DNA of 64,000 bases from Paraburkholderia acidisoli. GTDB taxonomy: Bacteria; Pseudomonadota; Gammaproteobacteria; Burkholderiales; Burkholderiaceae. Within the stretch, counting starts at the first letter, position 1. Each line of letters starts with the position of its first letter. The notes under the pieces were generated by a model that worked only from the letters and a program-made list of their open reading frames with translations, did no database searches and was not told the origin of the DNA. Where the stretch lies: contig NZ_CP046913.1 of the NCBI RefSeq assembly GCF_009789675.1, positions 1,240,001 through 1,304,000 on the forward strand, read 5' to 3'. Below, one piece after another: positions 1 to 8,860 of the stretch. The translations under genes were made by a program, and so were the position numbers.

Positions 1-1992
1 GTGGGCGCGCATTTGCTGCGCACGTCGCTTTCGGAGCCGCATTGGGAGAAACGCGCGGCGCAGGTCAGCGCGTTCGAGCGCGGCGTGCTGTACGGCTTGC
101 CGGTGTATCAGCGCCGGCGCGTGGCGTTCGGCAAACAGGACCCGGCGCGCGCCCGCGAGTTGTTCATCCGCGGCGCGTTCGTGGAGGGCGAGTTCGACAC
201 GAAGCTCGCGTTCTTCGCGCACAACCGCAAGCTGCTCGCCGACATCGAGCAGCTCGAGCACAAGTCGCGCCGCCAGGACGTGCTGGTCGACGACGAGCTG
301 ATTTACGGCTTCTACGATCAGGCGATTCCCGAGGGCATGTATTCGGGCGCGTCGTTCGAGCGCTGGTATCGCGACGAAGTGCGCAAGAGCGGCCAGCCCG
401 AAGACAAGCTGCGCCTGCTGTATCTCTCGCGCGACGACCTGATGCGGCACGAAGCGGCGGGCGTCACCACGGATCTGTTCCCGAAGCGCATGACGATGTC
501 GGGCGCGGCAATGGCGCTCACGTATCACTTCGAGCCGGGCTCGCCGCGTGACGGCGTGACGCTCGCGGTGCCGCTCTACGCGCTCAATCAGGTCGACGCG
601 CGCCGCTGCGAATGGCTCGTGCCGGGCATGCTCAAGGAGAAGGCGCAACTGCTGCTGAAGTCGCTGCCGCAGAAGCTGCGCCGCCATTGCGTGCCGCTGC
701 CGGAGTATGCGGCGGGTTTTGCCGAACGCGCGGGTGGCGAGCGTTTCGGCGCGGGCGGTTTGCTCGAAGCGTTGATTGCCGATGTGCGCGAGCAGAAGCA
801 GATCGTGCTCAAGACCGCCGACTTCAAGCTCGAAACGCTGCCGGCGCATCTGTTCATGAACTTCAAGGTCGTCGACGAGCACGGGCGTCAGCTCGCGATG
901 GGCCGCAATCTCGCGCAGTTGCGCTCGGAACTGGGCGCGCAGGCGCAGCAGCAATTCCAGAAACTCGCGAGCGCGACCGCGCTGGCGGCGCTGGAAACGC
1001 ATGCGCAGGGCGGGGCGGCATCGGCATCGACAGGTGGCGCCGCGCAAAACGAGAGCGCGTCGAAGAGAGGCCAGGCACCGCACACGCCCACGGCGAGCGA
1101 AGCTGCGCAAGCCGCGAATGCGGCGAGCACCAACACCGCGCTCTACGAAAACCTCACTACATGGAACTTCGGCAAACTGCCGGAGCTGCTCGAAATCCGC
1201 CGCGGCGGTCAGACGCTCTACGGCTATCCGGCGCTCGTCGATCGCGGTTCGCATTGCGACGTGGAAGTGTTCGACTCGCCGGAGGAAGCGGCGCGCATTC
1301 ATCGCGCGGGTTTGCGCCGGTTGTTCGCGTTGCAGTTGCGCGAGCCGATCCGCTACCTGGAGAGGAGCTTGCCGGGCCTGCGCGAAATGGCCATGCAGTT
1401 CATGGCGCGCGCGACGCAGGAAGAATTGCGCGATCAGCTCGTCGAACTGGCGCTCGATCGCGCGTGCCTGCAAGACCCGCTGCCCGACGACGACGCGAGC
1501 TTCCACGCGCGCAAGGACGAAGGGCGCGCGCGGCTTTCGCTGCTCGCGCAGGAAATCGCGCGACTGGTAGGGCAGATTCTGGCCGAATACGCCTCGGTGG
1601 CGAAGAAGCTCGTGGCCGCCAAGGCGTTCGGCGCGCCCGCCGCCGACATGCAGGCGCAACTCGATGCGCTGATCGGCAAGCGCTTCGTGCTCGCCACGCC
1701 GTATGCGCAGCTCGTGCATTTCCCGCGCTACCTGAAGGGCATCGCGCTGCGCATCGACAAGCTGCGCGCCGATCCCGCCCGCGACGCGCGTCAGGCGGCC
1801 GAACTGCTGCCGCTCGCGCAGCAGTATCAGCGGGCGCTCTCGCAGCGCGGCGGCGTGTTCGATGCGCGCTTGTCGGAGTTTCGCTGGCTGCTCGAAGAGT
1901 TGCGCATCTCGCTCTTCGCGCAGGAACTGCGTACGCCGATGCCGGTTTCGGTGAAGCGGCTGCACAAGGTGTGGGAGTCGATGCAGCGCTGA
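1..1992 (+). CDS. hrpA: ATP-dependent RNA helicase HrpA, C-terminal part (5' truncated by window edge)
   Basis: This is the 3' portion of a DEAH-box RNA helicase. The reading frame is open from base 1, so the true start and the helicase core lie upstream. The visible 663 residues correspond to the long C-terminal region (OB-fold plus DUF3418-type domain) specific to bacterial HrpA; an early SEPHWE...YGLP...DP...ELFIR pattern is typical of that family. In HrpA the region follows the helicase domains and is thought to contribute to RNA binding and ribosome-associated roles. An Ala/Ser/Gly-rich low-complexity stretch at about residues 333-380 of the fragment looks like a lineage-specific linker. 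A hairpin terminator follows at 2050-2080. The identity is secure; the full length is unknown. Confidence 0.9.
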   Translation: MGAHLLRTSLSEPHWEKRAAQVSAFERGVLYGLPVYQRRRVAFGKQDPARARELFIRGAFVEGEFDTKLAFFAHNRKLLADIEQLEHKSRRQDVLVDDELIYGFYDQAIPEGMYSGASFERWYRDEVRKSGQPEDKLRLLYLSRDDLMRHEAAGVTTDLFPKRMTMSGAAMALTYHFEPGSPRDGVTLAVPLYALNQVDARRCEWLVPGMLKEKAQLLLKSLPQKLRRHCVPLPEYAAGFAERAGGERFGAGGLLEALIADVREQKQIVLKTADFKLETLPAHLFMNFKVVDEHGRQLAMGRNLAQLRSELGAQAQQQFQKLASATALAALETHAQGGAASASTGGAAQNESASKRGQAPHTPTASEAAQAANAASTNTALYENLTTWNFGKLPELLEIRRGGQTLYGYPALVDRGSHCDVEVFDSPEEAARIHRAGLRRLFALQLREPIRYLERSLPGLREMAMQFMARATQEELRDQLVELALDRACLQDPLPDDDASFHARKDEGRARLSLLAQEIARLVGQILAEYASVAKKLVAAKAFGAPAADMQAQLDALIGKRFVLATPYAQLVHFPRYLKGIALRIDKLRADPARDARQAAELLPLAQQYQRALSQRGGVFDARLSEFRWLLEELRISLFAQELRTPMPVSVKRLHKVWESMQR

Positions 1993-2049
1993 ACGCGCGA
2001 ATTTTCGCGAGGCCCGCATAAGCGGGACATAACATTTGTTCGAAAAGCG

Positions 2050-2080
2050 GGGCGCCGGGCCACAAAACCGGCGCCCTTTT
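2050..2080 (+). terminator. Rho-independent terminator after hrpA
   Basis: A 9-bp perfect stem (GGGCGCCGG / CCGGCGCCC) encloses a 9-base loop and is followed by TTTT. It lies 58 bases after the hrpA stop codon, with no gene between. Confidence 0.8.
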
Positions 2081-2157
2081 CATTTCAGCGGCGTTACGTC
2101 AACCTTGCACGAAGGTAGACGTTCTACAATTGCGAATCTGCTCCGGAACGATTCTCC

Positions 2158-3174
2158 ATGTCCAAGATCCTTTTCAGCCGCGCTGCCGTTTTCGCTCTTG
2201 CCTGCACCACGTTTGCCGCGCTGGCGTCGTTCGCGTCGCCTGCTGCGCACGCGAACAACATCATCGTGCTCAATTCGGGCGAAGCCACGCTGAGCCTCAT
2301 CGACGATAAAACGTACGAAGTGGTCGGCACCGTGCCCACCGGCAAGGAACCGCATCACCTCTTTCCCACGCCCGACAACAGCTCGCTGATCGTGGCGAAC
2401 TCGGTCTCGAACAACCTGCTGTTCGTCGACCCGAGAACGGGCAAGCCGCAGCGCTGGGTCGAAAACATCGAAGACCCGTATCAGCTCGGTTTTTCGCCCG
2501 ACCACAAGTGGTTCGTGACCACGGGCCTGCGTCTGGATCGCCTCGACATCTACAACTACGCGGGCGGCAGCAACATCACGCTGGCGAAGCGCATGCCGCT
2601 TTCGGCCATGCCGAGCCATCTCGCGTTCACGAACGACAGCCGCGTCGTGTTCGTCTCGCTGCAGGTATCGGGCGAAATTGCCGCCGTCGACCTGCCCACG
2701 CAAAAAGTGCTCTGGAAGATGAAGGTCGGTCCCGCGCCCGCGGGTCTGTGGCTCACGCCCGGCGACAAGTACCTGCTGGTCGGCATGACGGGCGCCGACT
2801 ACGTGGCCGTGGTGGACTGGCGCAACCAGAAGATCGTCAAGACGATCCAGGTCGGCAAGGCCGCGCACAACTTCCGCTCGCTCGTGGACGGCCGGCACGT
2901 GCTGGTGTCGAGCCGCGTGTCGAACGTCATCAGCATCATCGACGAAGAAACGCTCGAAAAGACGGGCGAGATCAGCGGTCTGATGCCCGGACCCGACGAC
3001 ATGGAACTCACCGCCGACAAGCGCTATTTGTGGGTGACCTTCCGCTTCGCGAAGCATATTGGCCTGATCGACATGCAAACCAGGAAGCTCGTCAAGACGA
3101 TCGCCGTGGGCCGCTCGCCGCACGGCATCTACTTCCACGACCGCGCGCCGGTCGCGTCGCCGAACGGCGCGTGA
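2158..3174 (+). CDS. YVTN/YncE-family beta-propeller protein, exported
   Basis: A 338-residue protein whose first ~33 residues form a Sec signal peptide (Lys, hydrophobic core, then a cut near AAHA-NN), so it is predicted periplasmic. The rest is built of repeated strands typical of YVTN/YncE-type propellers: VLNSGEATLSLID, VPTGKEPHHL, ANSVSNNL, VGKAAHNF and AVGRSPHGIYF are repeat cores. Such proteins act as binding scaffolds or accessory proteins; no substrate can be named. A TACAAT -10-like hexamer sits at 2125-2130, about 28 bases before the ATG, without a good -35. The neighbours do not reveal a pathway. Confidence 0.8.
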   Translation: MSKILFSRAAVFALACTTFAALASFASPAAHANNIIVLNSGEATLSLIDDKTYEVVGTVPTGKEPHHLFPTPDNSSLIVANSVSNNLLFVDPRTGKPQRWVENIEDPYQLGFSPDHKWFVTTGLRLDRLDIYNYAGGSNITLAKRMPLSAMPSHLAFTNDSRVVFVSLQVSGEIAAVDLPTQKVLWKMKVGPAPAGLWLTPGDKYLLVGMTGADYVAVVDWRNQKIVKTIQVGKAAHNFRSLVDGRHVLVSSRVSNVISIIDEETLEKTGEISGLMPGPDDMELTADKRYLWVTFRFAKHIGLIDMQTRKLVKTIAVGRSPHGIYFHDRAPVASPNGA

Positions 3175-3183
3175 CGGTCGCCC

Positions 3184-3216
3184 GATGTTCCTTTGATGTT
3201 CCTTTGATGTTCGTTT
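3184..3216 (+). repeat. Three tandem copies of an 11-bp unit
   Basis: The unit GATGTTCCTTT occurs at 3184-3194, 3195-3205 and 3206-3216; the last copy has G for C at its eighth base. It fills the short gap between the YVTN gene and the desaturase gene and overlaps an alternative TTG start of the latter. Confidence 0.9.
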
Positions 3217-3229
3217 GAGTTTTCGCGCG

Positions 3230-4324
3230 ATGTCCTCGTTTCTTCACCTGCTCGCGACCCACGCCGACGACTTCGTGTCGTGGCTGCAAACGCTCCTGTA
3301 CGTGAACGGCATCCAGCCGCTGCTGTTCCAGCTTGGCTGGATGGACGTGGACGAAGACACGTACGACGCGCTCTACTGGGTGATCGTCGGCGTGCTGGAA
3401 GTGGTGGCGATGTATGCGCTGCTGCGTCCGCTCGAAGCGCTTGCGCCGGCGGAACAATGGCGCGATCGCAAGGGCGTGGGCGTGGACGCGGTCTATACCT
3501 GGGTCACGCGGCTCGGCATTCTCAACCTGCTGTTCTTCTTCACGCTCCAGCCGTTCTTCGACCGCGCGCAAAGCGCGCTGCGCCTGCTCGGCGTCAAGAC
3601 GCTCGACATCGACAATCTCTGGCCCGGCGTGACCACCGAGCCGCTGGTCGCGTTCGCGATCTATGTGGTGGTACTCGACTTCGCGGGCTACTGGTACCAC
3701 CGGTTCTCGCATCGGTTCGGCATCTGGTGGGAACTGCACGCCGTGCATCACAGCCAGCGCAAGATGTCGCTCTGGTGCGATAACCGCAATCATCTGCTCG
3801 ACGTGCTGATGCAGTCGTGCATGTTCGCCGTCATCGCGCTCGCGATCGGCGTGCCGCCCGCGCAGTTCGTGGTGGCCGTCGCGCTCACGAATTTCGTGCA
3901 GAGCGTGCAGCATGCCAACATCCGCGCGCATTTCGGCTGGCTCGGCGAGCGGCTCGTCGTGAGCCCGCGCTTTCACCGGCGGCATCACGCTATCGGCTAC
4001 GGTCATGAAGGCACGGCTTACGGGTGCAACTTCGGCGTGCTGTTCCCGTGGTGGGACATGCTGTTCGGCAGCGCGTCGTTCGACCGCGCGATCGAGCCCA
4101 CCGGTATCCGCGACCAGCTCGAAGGCGCGCAGTACGGCGAAGGCTTCTGGGCGCAGCACGGCTACGCGTTCGCGCGCATCGCGCGGCGCTTGCAGCGGCC
4201 AGACGAGCGGGCGCGCGCCGCCGTTGCCGGCCATCCTTCCCGCGGCGTGCTTCGTGGTAACGCTGGCGGTAACGGCGGCGACAACGCCAACCGCAACGCC
4301 CGCGACGACGTCACGACCGGCTAG
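3230..4324 (+). CDS. Sterol desaturase / fatty acid hydroxylase superfamily membrane protein
   Basis: A 364-residue integral membrane protein of the fatty-acid-hydroxylase superfamily, whose members use a di-iron centre held by histidine clusters. The clusters are visible: HRFSH and HAVHH at about residues 157-175 and FHRRHH at about 248. Hydrophobic segments precede them, as expected. The substrate (sterol, carotenoid, lipid) cannot be told from sequence. The last ~35 residues are Gly/Asn/Arg-rich and probably disordered. I chose the ATG at 3230; an in-frame TTG at 3215 would add five residues but lies inside the 11-bp repeats. Neither start has a convincing ribosome site. Confidence 0.8.
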   Translation: MSSFLHLLATHADDFVSWLQTLLYVNGIQPLLFQLGWMDVDEDTYDALYWVIVGVLEVVAMYALLRPLEALAPAEQWRDRKGVGVDAVYTWVTRLGILNLLFFFTLQPFFDRAQSALRLLGVKTLDIDNLWPGVTTEPLVAFAIYVVVLDFAGYWYHRFSHRFGIWWELHAVHHSQRKMSLWCDNRNHLLDVLMQSCMFAVIALAIGVPPAQFVVAVALTNFVQSVQHANIRAHFGWLGERLVVSPRFHRRHHAIGYGHEGTAYGCNFGVLFPWWDMLFGSASFDRAIEPTGIRDQLEGAQYGEGFWAQHGYAFARIARRLQRPDERARAAVAGHPSRGVLRGNAGGNGGDNANRNARDDVTTG

Positions 4325-4508
4325 GCCGCCGCCCACGCGCATTCGCGCGAACCAGGGCGGGAAAGCCGCCCGACTTACTCGCCAGGGCCGCCGTGGTTTA
4401 TGCTGTCGCACTGGCCGTCCTCACGGCAACTCCACGCAGGCCGTCCCACTACGTCCCTCGTCGCCGACATCGTGTCTTTTCTCCGTTCTTACGCCGAATT
4501 CCGCCCGC

Positions 4509-5348
4509 ATGAATGATCTGCTGCGCTCGTTCGGACGCGCGCTCGCGAGCGTGTTCCATCCCGCCATGCTGTTCCTCACGCTCGTGCCGTTTCTGGTCGC
4601 GGCGGCGCTGTGGGGCGGTGTGCTCTACGTGTTCTGGCAGCCGCTGCTCGATCTCGTGCGCGGCGCGCTCGCGCAATGGTCGTCGATGGCGTGGCTCTAC
4701 CATCTGTTCGACGCGTTCGGCTTTGGCTGGCTGCGTGCCACCATCGCGCCGTTTCTCGTCATCATTCTGACGATTCCGCTCATCGTCATCACCGTGCTGC
4801 TGCTGATCGTCGCGATCGCGATGCCGCGCGTGATCCGCCATCTTTCGAAACGCCAGTACGCGATGCTCGAAGAGCGCCGCGGCGGCAGCTGGTACGGCAG
4901 CGTCGGCTATTCGCTCGTGACGACGCTCGTGTGCCTGATCGTGATGGTGGTGACGTTGCCGCTCTGGCTAATTCCGCCGTTCTTCGCGCTGATCCCGCCG
5001 CTGCTGTGGGGCTGGCTCACGTATCGCGTGATGACCTACGACGCGCTCGCGCTGCACGCGAGCCTCGCGGAGCGCCGCGAACTGGTGCGCCGCCACCGTC
5101 TGCCGCTACTCGTGATCGGCGTGGCGAGCGGCTTGCTCAGTTCGCTGCCTTCGGCGATCTGGGTCGTCTCCGCGTGGCTGCTGCTGTTTTTCCCGGTGTT
5201 CGCCGCGGTGACGATCTGGATCTATGCATTCATTCTGGTGTTCACGGCGCTCTGGTTCGGACACTACTGTCTGCGCGCGCTGCAACGCATGCGCGCGAGC
5301 GAGATCCAGCAAGCACGCGACGTGAGCGTGGCCCGTATCGAACACTGA
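4509..5348 (+). CDS. EI24 domain-containing integral membrane protein
   Basis: A 279-residue protein with about six hydrophobic helices (roughly residues 15-40, 75-105, 135-170 and 200-255), matching the EI24 family, which includes the sulfate-permease-related CysZ fold. Its function in proteobacteria outside CysZ is not established and no cysteine-synthesis gene is nearby. The start at 4509 gives an N-terminus of the usual form (MNDLLRSFGRAL). The same frame is open far upstream through the desaturase 3' end, but that extension is Arg/Ala-rich shadow sequence. The next gene begins 36 bases after the stop, so the two may be cotranscribed. Confidence 0.75.
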   Translation: MNDLLRSFGRALASVFHPAMLFLTLVPFLVAAALWGGVLYVFWQPLLDLVRGALAQWSSMAWLYHLFDAFGFGWLRATIAPFLVIILTIPLIVITVLLLIVAIAMPRVIRHLSKRQYAMLEERRGGSWYGSVGYSLVTTLVCLIVMVVTLPLWLIPPFFALIPPLLWGWLTYRVMTYDALALHASLAERRELVRRHRLPLLVIGVASGLLSSLPSAIWVVSAWLLLFFPVFAAVTIWIYAFILVFTALWFGHYCLRALQRMRASEIQQARDVSVARIEH

Positions 5349-5384
5349 TTCTTCAACGACTACGACATTCCAGCGAGGCGAGAC

Positions 5385-6215
5385 ATGGCATTTGGCGTCA
5401 TCATCATCGGCGACGAGATTCTTTCGGGGCGCCGCACCGACAAGCATTTGCCGAAGGTCATCGAACTGCTCGGCGCGCGCGGCCTCACGCTCGAGTGGGC
5501 GCAGTACGTGGGCGACGACCCCGCGCGCATCACCGAAACCTTGCGCCGTTCGTTCGCTTCGGGTGACATCGTGTTCTCCACGGGCGGCATCGGCGCGACG
5601 CCGGACGACCACACGCGCCAGTGCGCGGCGGCGGCGCTGGGCGTGCCGCTCGCGCTGCATCCCGAGGCGAAGGCGGCGATCAGCGAGCGGATCCGCGACA
5701 TGCATACCGGCGACGCGCCCGTGGACTTCGACTCGCCCGAAAACCTGCATCGCTTTCAAATGGGCACGTTCCCGCAAGGCTGCGAAATCATCCCCAACGG
5801 TTACAACAAGATTCCGGGCTTTTCGATTCGCGAGCACCATTTCGTGCCGGGCTTTCCGGTGATGGCGTGGCCCATGATCGAGTGGGTGCTGGACACGAAG
5901 TACGCGCATCTGCACCACCAGACGCCGCATGCGGAGAAGTCGCTGCTCGTGTTCGAGTTGCCCGAGTCCACGCTCACGCCGCTGATGGAGCGGATCGAGC
6001 GCGATTTCGCGGGCGTGCGCGTGTTCAGCCTGCCGAGCGTGGGCGACGCGGAGCGCGGCGGCATCTACGCGCGCCGGCATATCGATCTGGGCGTGAAGGG
6101 CGAGCCCGAAGCCGTGGCGGCCGCCTTCGTGAAGCTACGCGAAGGCGTGCACGAACTGGGCGGCGATGTGGTGGAGCCGCCGGCCAGCGGCAACGGGAAG
6201 CGCGAGGGCGCTTGA
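5385..6215 (+). CDS. Molybdopterin-binding (MoaB/CinA N-terminal-like) family protein
   Basis: A 276-residue protein of the competence/damage-inducible CinA N-terminal family, which has the MoaB/MogA fold. Diagnostic segments are GDEILSGRRTDKHLP near the N-terminus and STGGIGATPDDHT at about residue 65. It lacks the C-terminal nicotinamide-nucleotide amidase domain of full CinA. The fold is linked to molybdopterin or nucleotide binding, but this stand-alone subgroup has no proven role that I can state. A GCGAGGCGAG purine-rich stretch lies just before the ATG. It probably forms a unit with the EI24 gene 36 bases upstream. Confidence 0.8.
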   Translation: MAFGVIIIGDEILSGRRTDKHLPKVIELLGARGLTLEWAQYVGDDPARITETLRRSFASGDIVFSTGGIGATPDDHTRQCAAAALGVPLALHPEAKAAISERIRDMHTGDAPVDFDSPENLHRFQMGTFPQGCEIIPNGYNKIPGFSIREHHFVPGFPVMAWPMIEWVLDTKYAHLHHQTPHAEKSLLVFELPESTLTPLMERIERDFAGVRVFSLPSVGDAERGGIYARRHIDLGVKGEPEAVAAAFVKLREGVHELGGDVVEPPASGNGKREGA

Positions 6216-6375
6216 GGGTGCTCGAGCGCGCAGAGCGTCGTTCGATAACGCGGGCCGGCTGACGCTGACGCCTGGCGACGATACCGCGCACGACGATGCA
6301 CCGCGCAAGGCACATCATCGCGATGTCACACGCGGCGCTCAAAGTCGCCCGATGCTCTGCAAACGTTCCGGTAGG

Positions 6376-6840
6376 TCAGGCGCCGATCCAGGGCAGGCCG
6401 CGGAAGCACCAGCCCGTGACGGTCTTGCGGTGGCCCTGGCCGTCCTTGTCGCCCTCGAAGCCTTCGAGCAGATCGTAGGCGTGCGTGAAGCCCGCCTTGG
6501 CGGCTTCGACGGCGGCGAGCTTGGAGCGCGCGGCGCTGCGGCACAGGAACAGCACGGGCGCGTCGGGTTCGACGGCGGTCTTGAGCTGGGCGAGGAAGTC
6601 GGCGTTGGGCACGCCGCCCGGGTAGCGCGTCCACTCGACATGCGCATACTGGCCGTCGCCGATCACAGGGCGGCCGACCCAGTCGAGTTCCGCGCGCGTC
6701 CGTACGTCGACGAGACGCGTGCGCGGGTCGAGCTGGAGCAGTTCGAACGCCTCGGCGGGCGACAGCGCGCCCGCGTAAGGCAACTGGTTCTCGACGCGGC
6801 GCTTGTCGGCCTGGGCGTACAACTGTTCGAGCGTACTCAT
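6376..6840 (-). CDS. Rhodanese-like sulfurtransferase domain protein
   Basis: A 154-residue single-domain rhodanese. The active-site loop reads CRSAARS with the catalytic Cys at residue 100, after a beta strand (PVLFL), and the CH2A-like RLVDVRTRAELDWVG segment is at 42-56. Such proteins move sulfane sulfur between small thiols and protein acceptors; the partner here is unknown. The frame is open further upstream, but AGGAGA lies at the right distance from the ATG at 6840, fixing the start. It is divergent from glnA across 407 bases. Confidence 0.85.
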   Translation of the reverse strand: MSTLEQLYAQADKRRVENQLPYAGALSPAEAFELLQLDPRTRLVDVRTRAELDWVGRPVIGDGQYAHVEWTRYPGGVPNADFLAQLKTAVEPDAPVLFLCRSAARSKLAAVEAAKAGFTHAYDLLEGFEGDKDGQGHRKTVTGWCFRGLPWIGA

Positions 6841-6970
6841 GACGGCGGATCTCCTCTTTCGCACTGAAGCATTGAACCAAACGAATATTCTAGCGCGCGG
6901 GGCTGGCGCGCGATGTGCGGCCGGGTCTACCCTAGCGGTCTGCGACCCGGGCAACGTCGCGTAGTACGAA

Positions 6971-6987
6971 TGCATCGCAGTGGTGCA
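6971..6987 (+). promoter_or_regulatory. NtrC enhancer site 1 for glnA
   Basis: The 17-base element TGCATCGCAGTGGTGCA fits the NtrC dyad (TGCACC-N5-GGTGCA) in both arms with one arm mismatch. Its centre is about 205 bases before the predicted glnA transcription start, a normal enhancer distance. A further half-site, TGCACCA, lies at 7000-7006. Confidence 0.65.
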
Positions 6988-7040
6988 GAGTCGCTCGAAT
7001 GCACCATAATCGAGCTTTAGGCGCGCGCCAAACCCGGGAT

Positions 7041-7057
7041 TGCACGTTTTTGGTGCT
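7041..7057 (+). promoter_or_regulatory. NtrC enhancer site 2 for glnA
   Basis: The 17-base element TGCACGTTTTTGGTGCT matches the NtrC dyad at five bases of each arm with correct spacing. It is centred about 135 bases before the predicted sigma-54 start. Two such sites upstream of a -24/-12 promoter reproduce the known glnAp2 layout of enteric bacteria. Confidence 0.7.
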
Positions 7058-7156
7058 AGCCACCCGCCATGCTGGCGGCACCATCCTCGCGAGACGCACG
7101 ACTTTCGAGTTTAAGTGCGTGTCGCGAAACGATTTTGCGCCAGCTTGGCGCATGCA

Positions 7157-7172
7157 TGGCACGGAAGCTGCT
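7157..7172 (+). promoter_or_regulatory. Sigma-54 (-24/-12) promoter of glnA
   Basis: TGGCACGGAAGCTGCT matches the RpoN consensus TGGCACG-N4-TTGCW with a single T-to-C change, and keeps the invariant GG and GC at the required spacing. Transcription is predicted to start near 7184, giving a leader of about 64 bases with CAGGAGAAAGG before the ATG. Confidence 0.8.
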
Positions 7173-7247
7173 TTAGTAGTCGCGATCGATTCGCAAGGAT
7201 TGGGACGGCGGCAGCATTCGCCGAAATCATTAATCAGGAGAAAGGTA

Positions 7248-8663
7248 ATGAGTAAATCCGTGGCCGACGTCATGCAACTCGTCAAGGACGAAGACGTCAA
7301 GTTTGTCGATTTCCGCTTCACCGACACGCGCGGCAAGGAGCAGCACGTCTCGGTGCCGCTGTCGGCATTCGACGAGGACAAGTTCGAGTCGGGCCATGCG
7401 TTTGACGGTTCGTCGATCGCCGGCTGGAAGGGCATCGAAGCCTCGGACATGTTGCTCGTGCCGGACGCGAACACCGCCTTCATCGACCCGTTCTACGAAG
7501 AATCGACGCTCGTCCTGACCTGCGACGTGGTCGAGCCGTCGGACGGCAAGGGCTACGAACGCGATCCGCGCTCGCTCGCGAAGCGCGCGGAAGCCTACCT
7601 GAAGAGCACGGGCCTCGGCGACACCGCCTTCTTCGGTCCGGAACCCGAATTCTTCATTTTCGACTCGGTCCAGTGGAACACGGACCAATCGGGCACGTTC
7701 GTCAAGATTGGCTCGGAAGAAGCCCCGTGGTCGTCGGGCAAGGAATTCGAAGGCGGCAACACGGGCCACCGCCCGGGCACGAAGGGCGGCTACTTCCCGG
7801 TCGCGCCGGTCGACACGTTCCAGGACATCCGTTCGGAAATGTGTCTGTTGCTCGAACAGATCGGCATTCCGGTCGAAGTGCACCACCACGAAGTCGCGGG
7901 CCAAGGCCAGAACGAAATCGGCACGAAGTTCTCGACGCTCGTGCAGCGCGCCGACTGGACGCAGCAACTGAAGTACATCGTCCATAACGTCGCGCACACG
8001 TATGGCAAGACGGCCACGTTCATGCCGAAGCCGATCGTGGGCGACAACGGTTCGGGCATGCACGTTCACCAGTCGATCTGGAAGGACGGCCAGAATCTGT
8101 TCGCGGGCAACGGCTACGCCGGCCTGTCGGAATTCGCGCTGTTCTACATCGGCGGCATCATCAAGCACGCTCGCGCGCTGAACGCCATCACGAACCCGGG
8201 TACGAACTCGTACAAGCGTCTCGTGCCGCACTTCGAAGCGCCGGTCAAGCTGGCCTACTCGGCACGCAACCGTTCGGCATCGATCCGTATTCCGCACGTG
8301 TCCAACCCGAAGGGCCGCCGTATCGAAACGCGCTTCCCGGATCCGCTCGCGAATCCGTACCTGTGCTTCTCGGCGCTGATGATGGCGGGTCTCGACGGCG
8401 TGCAGAACAAGATCCATCCGGGCGAAGCCGCGGACAAGAACCTGTACGACCTGCCGCCGGAAGAAGATGCAAAGATCCCGACCGTGTGCGCGGGCCTCGA
8501 CCAGGCACTCGAAGCACTCGACAAGGATCGCGAGTTCCTGACGCGCGGTGGCGTGTTCACGGACGGCATGATCGACGCGTACCTGGCGCTGAAGGAAAGC
8601 GAACTGCAACGCGTTCGCATGACGACGCACCCGGTCGAATTCGAACTGTACTACTCGCTGTAA
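7248..8663 (+). CDS. glnA: Glutamine synthetase, type I
   Basis: It makes glutamine from glutamate, ammonia and ATP in the cytoplasm, as a dodecamer. The 471-residue length is standard for class I-beta enzymes. Visible motifs are [11 protein letters not shown] near residue 53, the ATP-binding region around [12 protein letters not shown], and the adenylylation loop NLYDLPPE with Tyr400, so activity should be controlled by GlnE. The start has a strong CAGGAGAAAGG site 6-13 bases upstream. A sigma-54 promoter and NtrC sites precede it, and the NtrB/NtrC genes follow, so expression should rise under nitrogen limitation. A hairpin and a terminator separate it from glnL. Confidence 0.97.
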   Translation: MSKSVADVMQLVKDEDVKFVDFRFTDTRGKEQHVSVPLSAFDEDKFESGHAFDGSSIAGWKGIEASDMLLVPDANTAFIDPFYEESTLVLTCDVVEPSDGKGYERDPRSLAKRAEAYLKSTGLGDTAFFGPEPEFFIFDSVQWNTDQSGTFVKIGSEEAPWSSGKEFEGGNTGHRPGTKGGYFPVAPVDTFQDIRSEMCLLLEQIGIPVEVHHHEVAGQGQNEIGTKFSTLVQRADWTQQLKYIVHNVAHTYGKTATFMPKPIVGDNGSGMHVHQSIWKDGQNLFAGNGYAGLSEFALFYIGGIIKHARALNAITNPGTNSYKRLVPHFEAPVKLAYSARNRSASIRIPHVSNPKGRRIETRFPDPLANPYLCFSALMMAGLDGVQNKIHPGEAADKNLYDLPPEEDAKIPTVCAGLDQALEALDKDREFLTRGGVFTDGMIDAYLALKESELQRVRMTTHPVEFELYYSL

Positions 8664-8671
8664 TTGGCGAT

Positions 8672-8713
8672 GGCGCTTCGCGGCTCGCCTTTGCAACGAG
8701 GCAGCGAAGCGCC
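8672..8713. repeat. Inverted repeat / stem-loop between glnA and glnL
   Basis: GGCGCTTCGC at 8672-8681 is perfectly complementary to GCGAAGCGCC at 8704-8713, and the interior can pair further (GCCT...AGGC). There is no T-run, so it is more likely an mRNA-stabilising or processing element than a terminator. It starts only eight bases after the glnA stop codon. Confidence 0.6.
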
Positions 8714-8748
8714 GGTTCGATTCGCACGATGCTGTGACGAAGGTCTCG

Positions 8749-8775
8749 AAGGGACGGCGGTGCCGTCCCTTTTTC
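8749..8775 (+). terminator. Rho-independent terminator after glnA
   Basis: A 10-bp stem (AAGGGACGGC / GCCGTCCCTT) with a GGT loop ends in a T-run. It should reduce read-through from glnA into glnL, so the two-component genes would be expressed at a lower level or from their own promoter. Confidence 0.8.
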
Positions 8776-8860
8776 GTTGCGCCGCGCCGGACCTTCGCGC
8801 CGGCACGATTTCCACGACCCGAACCGAAGCCGGCGCGCCTCCGGGCAGCTGGCCAGACAC

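Noticed and set aside
4005..4508. Extending the EI24 gene upstream to 4005
   Set aside because: The frame is open, but the added residues are Arg/Ala/Ser/Thr-rich sequence overlapping the desaturase gene in another frame. The natural membrane-protein N-terminus begins at 4509.
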